Assembly: GCA_015478825.1 (NCBI GenBank)
Contig: JADMKN010000024.1
Location: forward strand, 1-43,713
Origin: Patulibacter sp.
Lineage (GTDB): Bacteria > Actinomycetota > Thermoleophilia > Solirubrobacterales > Solirubrobacteraceae
Direction of reading: 5' to 3'
Length of the DNA: 43,713 nucleotides
Shown here: positions 38,654 to 43,713 of the stretch, in pieces
Layout: every line of letters begins with the position of its first letter
How positions within the stretch are numbered: position 1 is the first letter of the stretch
The notes under the pieces: generated by a model
Databases searched by the model: none
The model's input: the letters and a program-made list of their open reading frames with translations, nothing else
What the model was told of the DNA's origin: nothing
Translations under genes and position numbers: made by a program

Positions 38654-40039
38654 ATGGCTTGGAACGTCGTGATCGCCGGTGGAGGCTTCGGGGGGTTCGA
38701 GGTCGCGCGCAAGCTCGAACGGATGCTGCCGCGGCACAGCGCGCAGGTGACGCTCGTCAGCGACCAGAACTACCTGCTCTACACGCCGCTGCTGCCGGGG
38801 GCCGCCGCGGGGACGCTCGAGCCGCGGCACACGGTGGTGCCGCTGCGCGACCAGCTCTGCGACACGAACCTGCGGCTCGGCACGATCACCGGAGCGGATC
38901 CGGCCCGCCAGGTCGTCCGGCTGACGACCGGCGACGGCCGCGAGGACGAGCTGCGCTACGACCACCTCATCGTCTCGGTCGGATCGGTCTCGCGGACGCT
39001 GCCGATCCCCGGCCTGGCCGAGCACGCCTTCGGGATGAAGACGCTGCCCGAGGCGATCGCGCTGCGCAACCGACTGCTCCAGAGCCTGGAGATCGCCGAG
39101 GGGATCGACAACCCGGCCGATCGCGAGCCGTGGCTGACCTACGTCTTCGTCGGCGCCGGCTACGCCGGGCTGGAAGGGCTGGCGGAGCTGCAGGACTTCG
39201 CGACCGACCTGCTCGACGTCTACCCGCGCTGCCGCCTCCAAGGCGTGCGGTTCATCCTCGTCGAGGCGCAGGCCCGCGTGATGCCGGAGATCCCGTCCTC
39301 GTTGGCCGACTTCGCGATCGACGAGCTGCGGGCCCGCGGGATCGAGGTCCGCACGAGCACCACGATCGACCGCCTGACCGAGGAGTCCGCCACGCTCTCG
39401 TCGCGCACCGGCGAGAACGAGGACACGGTCGAGGAGCGGGTGCCGACCCGCACCGTCGTCTGGACCGCCGGGGTCAAGCCGAGCCCCGTCGTCAAGCGGC
39501 TCGGCCTGCCGCTCGACGAGCGCAGCGGCCGGATCGTCGTCGACCGCCAGCTCCGGGTCGAGGGCGTCGACGGGGTCTGGGCGATTGGCGACGCCGCCCA
39601 CGTGCCCGATCCCCGCGACCTGACGCGACCCGCCCCGCCGACCGCCCAGCACGCGATCCGTCAGGGCCGCACCGTCGCGCACAACGTCGCCGCGGCGCTC
39701 TCGGGCGGTCGGGCGCGGACGTTCAACTACAAGACGCTCGGGGTCTTCGTCGACCTCGGCCACGGCAAGGCCGTCGCGTCGACGCTCGGCCTGCGCTGGC
39801 GCGGGGTCCCGGCCTGGTTCCTCGCCCGCACCTACCATCTCGCCTCGATGCCGGGCCTGACCCGCAAGATCCGCCTGATCGCCGACTGGACCGTCGGCCT
39901 GTTCTTCGGCCGCGACGGCGCCGAGCTCGGCCGGCTCGGGCACCCGGGCAAGCTCGACACGCCCGACCAGCTCGCCGCGGCCCAGCACGCCGCCGAGGAC
40001 GCGCCCGGCACGGGGGACGATCGCCCCGACGCGCCCTAG
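38654..40039 (+). CDS. ndh: Type II NADH:quinone oxidoreductase
   Basis: A 461-residue flavoprotein with FAD-binding GGGFGGFEVARKL at the N-terminus, the NAD-binding VFVGAGYAGLEGLAEL around residue 163, YTPLLPGAAAG (the family's active-site region), and GVWAIGDAAHV with TAQHAIRQG near 310-340. NDH-2 passes electrons from NADH to quinone without pumping protons. A C-terminal amphipathic helix region (LTRKIRLIADWTVGLFFGRD) fits peripheral attachment to the membrane. It is a normal host respiratory gene and marks chromosome beyond the prophage. Confidence 0.92.
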   Translation: MAWNVVIAGGGFGGFEVARKLERMLPRHSAQVTLVSDQNYLLYTPLLPGAAAGTLEPRHTVVPLRDQLCDTNLRLGTITGADPARQVVRLTTGDGREDELRYDHLIVSVGSVSRTLPIPGLAEHAFGMKTLPEAIALRNRLLQSLEIAEGIDNPADREPWLTYVFVGAGYAGLEGLAELQDFATDLLDVYPRCRLQGVRFILVEAQARVMPEIPSSLADFAIDELRARGIEVRTSTTIDRLTEESATLSSRTGENEDTVEERVPTRTVVWTAGVKPSPVVKRLGLPLDERSGRIVVDRQLRVEGVDGVWAIGDAAHVPDPRDLTRPAPPTAQHAIRQGRTVAHNVAAALSGGRARTFNYKTLGVFVDLGHGKAVASTLGLRWRGVPAWFLARTYHLASMPGLTRKIRLIADWTVGLFFGRDGAELGRLGHPGKLDTPDQLAAAQHAAEDAPGTGDDRPDAP

Positions 40040-40096
40040 AGCGGACAGCGGCCGTCGCGTTCCGGACGCGGAGCGCCGACGGGGACCGACGGGTCG

Positions 40097-40112
40097 CGGG
40101 GCGCGAACCCCG
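40097..40112. terminator. Hairpin between converging NDH-2 and glucosaminidase genes
   Basis: CGGGG-CGCGAA-CCCCG forms a 5-bp stem in the 84-base gap between the 3' ends of the converging genes. A longer inverted pair, GCGGCCGTC and GACGGCCGC, surrounds it at the edges of the gap. There is no T-run; a shared, two-way terminator is likely. Confidence 0.5.
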
Positions 40113-40123
40113 AGACGGCCGCC

Positions 40124-41152
40124 CTACCGGTCGTAGGGCGTCAGCGGCAGCGACTTGTTGGTGATCAGGCGGATCAGCAGGTTCGCGTAGCTCGGGTCGG
40201 TCGCGTAGCCCGCCTTGGCGATCGCGCGCGCGAAGTTCGCCGGGTCGTCCGAGTGCTTGAACGCGGGGGCGTAGCGGCTGTTCTCGCGCAGGAACATGCC
40301 GTGGTCGTAGAACGACTCCTGCATCCCCCGGTACATCCGGAACTGGCCGATCTGCCGGACCAGGCGCTTGCCCTCCGACTCGTAGGTCGGCTTGTGGACG
40401 CAGCCGACCGCGGTCGACTCCCAGCGGAAGATCCCGTCGTCCTCGTCGACGACCCGCGCCTTGATCCCGAAGTAGTTGTTGGCGCCCGCGGTCAGCGTGC
40501 CGGACGCCGACTCGAGGATCGCCTGGGCGAGCGTGACCGAGGCGGGGACGCCGGTCCGGGCGGACGACGCGCGGGCCAGCGGGCCGGCGGCCTTCACGAA
40601 GGCGGCCCGATCGGCGGGGCCGTCGACGAGCGGCACGGTGGCGGTCGACGAGCACCGGCCCTGCTGCGGGTTGTCGCCCTCGGGCTTGCCCGGGTTCGGC
40701 CAGCCGCAGTACGGCGCGACGAGCGCGGTCTTGACGACCTCGACCGAGGCGTCGGCGACGTACCCGGTCCTGCCGTTGGAGAGCTTGATCCGGTTCCAGA
40801 TCCGCGAGTGACCGTACTTCCCGGACGCGACGCCGGCGTTGACCTGGCAGATGATCCGGATCGCCTGGTTGCGGCGGACGGTGCCGACGTAGCTCGCGCG
40901 CCCCGGGGTGCGCCGGACCTTCAGGCCGCTGCCCGACTTCAACCGGATGTAGCCGGTCGAGGACGACTTCGAGGAGGTCGCCCGCGACGTGGTCGGCTTC
41001 GACGACGCCTCGGTCGTCGTGGTTGGCGCGGTCACGGTGCTCGGCGCCGCGCCGCCGGTACTGGCGTGCGCCGCGCTGGGCACCGCGATCGCGCCGACGG
41101 CGAGGATCGCGCAGGTCGCCAGGGGAGCGGTGGCGTGACGAAGAAGCATCAT
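40124..41152 (-). CDS. Secreted SH3-domain glucosaminidase
   Basis: A leftward 342-residue protein with a signal peptide (residues 1-30, ending SAAHA), a Ser/Thr-rich linker, a bacterial SH3 domain (~65-150: GYIRLKSGSGLKVRRTPG, NGRTGYVADASVEVV), and a GH73-type glucosaminidase domain (~185-342) with VTLAQAILESASGT holding the likely catalytic glutamate, and NNYFGIKARV. It should cut peptidoglycan between N-acetylglucosamine and N-acetylmuramic acid during growth or separation. Being outside the phage block and in host-like context, it is a cellular autolysin rather than a second endolysin. Confidence 0.88.
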   Translation of the reverse strand: MMLLRHATAPLATCAILAVGAIAVPSAAHASTGGAAPSTVTAPTTTTEASSKPTTSRATSSKSSSTGYIRLKSGSGLKVRRTPGRASYVGTVRRNQAIRIICQVNAGVASGKYGHSRIWNRIKLSNGRTGYVADASVEVVKTALVAPYCGWPNPGKPEGDNPQQGRCSSTATVPLVDGPADRAAFVKAAGPLARASSARTGVPASVTLAQAILESASGTLTAGANNYFGIKARVVDEDDGIFRWESTAVGCVHKPTYESEGKRLVRQIGQFRMYRGMQESFYDHGMFLRENSRYAPAFKHSDDPANFARAIAKAGYATDPSYANLLIRLITNKSLPLTPYDR

Positions 41153-41224
41153 GAGGGGAAACCCGTGGTCGTCGGCATGGTTGCGGTCGGCGTGACGTTT
41201 CCGTGCGGCATCGGACGGAGAGAT

Positions 41225-41246
41225 GGCCGCCGCACCGCCGGCGGCC
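41225..41246 (-). terminator. Hairpin downstream of the ABC exporter operon
   Basis: GGCCGCC (41225-41231) and GGCGGCC (41240-41246) form a 7-bp stem with an 8-base loop, 13 bases beyond the leftward ABC gene's stop. It lies upstream of the glucosaminidase gene, so it probably ends the ABC transcript and separates the two units. Confidence 0.5.
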
Positions 41247-41259
41247 CGGATGCAGGGCC

Positions 41260-43161
41260 CTAGGGTACGACGGACGCTTCGGTCCCGTGCTGCCAGTCCC
41301 GGTGGAGCTTGCCGTACATCCCGCCCCGGGCCAGCAACTCTTCGTGCGTGCCCTGCTCGGCGACCCGTCCGTCGGCGACCACGACGATCAGATCGGCGGC
41401 ACGGATCGTCGACAGCCGGTGGGCGATCACGATCGCCGTACGGCCCTCCAGCAGGGTGTGCAGCGCCCGTTCGATCCGCCGCTCGGTCCGCAGGTCGACG
41501 TTGGCGGTCGCCTCGTCGAGGACCAATATGGCGGGCCCGCCCGCCACCCCCGCAGCCTCGCCCGCCGGGCCTCCGATTCGGTCGTCGGCGCCCGAGGGCT
41601 CCCCGCTGACCAGGGCCCGCGCGAACGCGACGAGCTGCCGCTGCCCGGCCGAGAGGTTCGACCCGCGCTCGCCGACCTCGGTGTCGAGCCCGCGGGGCAG
41701 CGCCTCGATCGCATCGCGGGCGCCGATCTGGTCCAGCGCGCGCACGACGTCGTCGCGGGTCGCGTCGGCGCGGCCGAAGGCGATGTTGTCGGCGACGCTG
41801 CCGCTGAACAGGAAGCTCTCCTGCGGCACGATCCCCATCCGGTCGCGCAGGTCGTTCTGTCGCAGGTCGCGCAGGTCGACGCCGTCGAGCAGCACGCGGC
41901 CCTCGACCGGGTCGATGAACCGGATCGCGAGCTTGGCGAGCGTCGACTTGCCGGCGCCGGTGGCGCCGACCAGCGCCACCGTCGCCCCGGCGGGGATCGT
42001 CAGGTCGATGTCGCTCAGCACCTGACTCGGAGCCCGCCCACCCCCTCGCCCCCCGTCTGCGACCGCGGGGCCGTACGAGAACGAGACGTGCTCGAATCGC
42101 AGCTCGCCGCGCAGCGGGTCGGGCATCGGCCGCGGGTGCTCGGGGTCGACCAGGGTCGAGCGCTGCTCGAGCAGCCCGCTGATCTTGTCGAGCGCGGCCA
42201 TCCCGGACTGGAACGTGGTGTAGACGTTGGAGAGCTCGGCGATCGGTCCGAAGAAGTTGTCCAGCGCGGTCACGAAGCCGACCAGCACGCCGATCGTCAC
42301 CGCGCCGGTCAGCGCCTCCCCGCCGCCGACCAGCAGCACGATCACGATCGCCGCGGTCGACAGGTACTCGACCGCGGGGAAGTACGCCGCGTTCAGGTAG
42401 ACCGTCTTCATGTTCGCGGCCCGGTTGTCGTCGTTGAGCGCGTTGAAGCGGGCGATGTGCCCCGCCTCGCGCCCGTACGAGCGGACGATCCGGACCCCGG
42501 ACAGGGTCTCCTGGAGCTGCGCGGTGATCGCGCCGATCGTCTCGCGGGTGCGGGCGAACGCGTCGACCGACGCCAGCCGGAAGGCGAGCGACCCGAGCAA
42601 CAGGATCGGGATCGTCGTGAAGGTGATCAGCGCCAGCTTGACGTCGAGCGACAGCAGCACCGCGATCGAGCCGACCAGCAGCAGCAGCGAGCGGACGAGC
42701 GTGACCAGGCTCGACGAGATCATCTGCTGGAGCGCCTCGACGTCGTTGGTCATCCGCGAGACGAGCACGCCGGCCCGCTGCCGCTCGTGGAACGCCACCG
42801 GCATCGTCAGCAGGTGGCGGAAGATCCGCTCGCGCAGGTCGCTGAGCAGGCGCGCGCCGAGCCAGCCGACGGTCCGGTCGAGCACCAGGCTGGCGCCGAG
42901 ACCGACCAGCGAGATCCCGACGAAGCCGACGACCAGCCAGGTCAGCCGGTTGAGGTCGCCGTCGGAGAGCCCGTCGTCGATCGCCCGCTGGACGAGCGGA
43001 GCGGGGGCGAGCAGCGCGCCGGTCGATAGCAGCATCGCGACGGCCAGCACGGCGAGCTGGGGGCGGTACGGCCGCAGCATCGAGAACAGGCTGCGGATCC
43101 GCCGGCTGCGGCCCTTGGTCGCTGCCTGCCGCCGCCGGACGTCGGCCAGGAACCCGCTCAT
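41260..43161 (-). CDS. ABC exporter half, consensus catalytic Walker B
   Basis: A leftward 633-residue exporter subunit with an N-terminal six-span membrane domain (residues ~25-330) and a C-terminal ATPase (~365-620). The ATPase has Walker A GATGAGKST, Q-loop GIVPQESFLFSG, signature NLSAGQRQ (changed from LSGGQ), Walker B ILVLDEAT with the catalytic glutamate, and H-loop VIAHRLS. An unusual 20-residue Gly/Ala-rich insertion lies between signature helix and Walker B, and another GRGGGRAP loop lies before the Walker A strand. The start overlaps the partner gene's stop (ATGA), so the two are probably a heterodimer. Confidence 0.92.
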   Translation of the reverse strand: MSGFLADVRRRQAATKGRSRRIRSLFSMLRPYRPQLAVLAVAMLLSTGALLAPAPLVQRAIDDGLSDGDLNRLTWLVVGFVGISLVGLGASLVLDRTVGWLGARLLSDLRERIFRHLLTMPVAFHERQRAGVLVSRMTNDVEALQQMISSSLVTLVRSLLLLVGSIAVLLSLDVKLALITFTTIPILLLGSLAFRLASVDAFARTRETIGAITAQLQETLSGVRIVRSYGREAGHIARFNALNDDNRAANMKTVYLNAAYFPAVEYLSTAAIVIVLLVGGGEALTGAVTIGVLVGFVTALDNFFGPIAELSNVYTTFQSGMAALDKISGLLEQRSTLVDPEHPRPMPDPLRGELRFEHVSFSYGPAVADGGRGGGRAPSQVLSDIDLTIPAGATVALVGATGAGKSTLAKLAIRFIDPVEGRVLLDGVDLRDLRQNDLRDRMGIVPQESFLFSGSVADNIAFGRADATRDDVVRALDQIGARDAIEALPRGLDTEVGERGSNLSAGQRQLVAFARALVSGEPSGADDRIGGPAGEAAGVAGGPAILVLDEATANVDLRTERRIERALHTLLEGRTAIVIAHRLSTIRAADLIVVVADGRVAEQGTHEELLARGGMYGKLHRDWQHGTEASVVP

Positions 43162-43713
43162 GCGTCGACCTCCGTCGGGCGCTCGTCGCGGGTCAGGAAG
43201 ACCTGATCGGCCAGGCCGTAGGTGACGATCTCGCGGTACAGCTCCGACCGCTCCGACAGCTCCTCGTGGTGGCCGACGTCGACGACGCGCCCGTGGTCGA
43301 GTACGACGACCCGGTCGGCGAGCAGCACGGTCGACAGGCGGTGGGCGATCACCAGCGTGGTGCGGCCCTGCATCACGGTCTGCAGGTGCCCGGTGATCCG
43401 CTGCTCGGTCGACGCGTCGACGTTCGACGTGGCGTCGTCGAGCACCAGGATCCGCGGGCCGCGGGGACGGACCTCGCGTCCGTCGACGCTCTCCGCCGCC
43501 GGCCCCGCGAGGATCGAGCGGGCGATCGCGATCCGCTGCCGCTGCCCACCCGAGAGCGTCAGGCCGCGCTCGCCGACCACCGTGTCGTAGCCGTCGGGCA
43601 GCGCCTCGACGAAGCCCGCGGCCTCGGCCTGCTCGGCGGCGCGGCGGATCTCGTCGCGACTCGCGTCGGGGGCGGCGTAGGCGATGTTCTCGGCGATCGT
43701 GGCGGTGAACAGG
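43158..43713 (-). CDS. Partner ABC exporter half, noncatalytic Walker B (partial)
   Basis: Only the C-terminal ~185 residues are in the window; the frame stays open from 43580 to the window end, giving LFTATIAENIAYA before the ORF listed. Signature LTLSGGQRQ is canonical, whereas Walker B reads ILVLDDATSNVD, with aspartate in place of the catalytic glutamate. This is typical of the degenerate half of heterodimeric exporters such as TM287/288 and BmrCD. An extra loop (AAESVDGREVRPRGP) sits where the partner has its insertion. Membrane domain and start lie outside the window. Confidence 0.9.
   Translation of the reverse strand, partial: LFTATIAENIAYAAPDASRDEIRRAAEQAEAAGFVEALPDGYDTVVGERGLTLSGGQRQRIAIARSILAGPAAESVDGREVRPRGPRILVLDDATSNVDASTEQRITGHLQTVMQGRTTLVIAHRLSTVLLADRVVVLDHGRVVDVGHHEELSERSELYREIVTYGLADQVFLTRDERPTEVDA

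Noticed and set aside
38624-39988. 454-residue leftward ORF opposite the NDH-2 gene
   Set aside because: NDH-2 motifs are complete on the other strand; this frame has no recognisable domains.
41203-43029. 608-residue rightward ORF opposite the ABC transporter
   Set aside because: It is antisense to a clear ABC exporter; composition (very rich in Arg, Asp, Gly, Gln) is that of a GC-driven shadow frame.

Overview
This is a 43.7 kb piece of a very GC-rich bacterial chromosome. Coding regions have strongly G/C-biased third codon positions, and GTG starts and 4-base start/stop overlaps are common. An actinobacterial host is likely. The mIHF-like protein, type II NADH dehydrogenase, SH3-glucosaminidase and a heterodimeric ABC exporter fit Actinomycetota, perhaps the Thermoleophilia/Solirubrobacterales, but the lineage is inference. 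About 85% of the window (1 to roughly 36.9-37.0 kb) is an integrated siphovirus-type prophage with an HK97-fold head. Its left end lies outside the window. The remaining ~6.5 kb is host chromosome.

Layout. (a) 1-9.9 kb, early region: tightly coupled rightward genes for a PD-(D/E)XK-type nuclease, SNF2-type helicase, beta-class DNA methyltransferase, VRR-NUC nuclease, a replication initiator with a winged-helix N-terminus and a DnaA-domain-I-like C-terminus, a MazG-like protein, an mIHF-like protein, a small XRE protein, an HNH nuclease, a ParB-like protein and many small unknowns. An iteron array lies inside the initiator gene. (b) 9.9-20.4 kb: terminase, portal, prohead protease, capsid, connectors, tail tube and tail-assembly chaperones with a likely -1 frameshift. 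(c) 20.4-31.2 kb: a 2220-residue tape measure protein with two apparent wall-hydrolase domains, then distal-tail and tail-tip proteins. (d) 31.2-33.0 kb: lysis cassette (holin-like gene with an apparent frameshift, a small membrane protein, an amidase endolysin). (e) 33.05-36.9 kb: a leftward lipoprotein/small-gene pair, a leftward XRE repressor, a divergent operator-rich promoter region, then rightward ribbon-helix-helix, small unknown, excisionase-like and integrase genes. (f) 36.9-37.1 kb: candidate integrase arm sites and a dense terminator block, taken as the right prophage junction. (g) 37.1-43.7 kb: DUF4352-like membrane protein, NDH-2, SH3-glucosaminidase, and two halves of an ABC exporter, one cut by the window end.

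How it works together. The repressor at 33988-34431 faces a rightward operon ending in the integrase. In the circular phage that operon would run across attP into the replication genes now at the left of the window, so integration should separate the early promoter from the replication genes. The late genes follow the usual order for HK97-like siphoviruses.

The least explained signals are: (1) an exact 16-bp partly palindromic repeat, GGCCAGTCCGACAGGG, occurring four times in one orientation ahead of the portal, protease/capsid, tail-tube and lysis genes; (2) iterons in three different reading frames within the initiator gene, pointing to an internal replication origin; (3) perfect GC hairpins directly after the capsid and tail-tube genes; (4) a perfect 132-bp tandem duplication in a head gene. 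No tRNA, rRNA, CRISPR array or insertion sequence was recognised.
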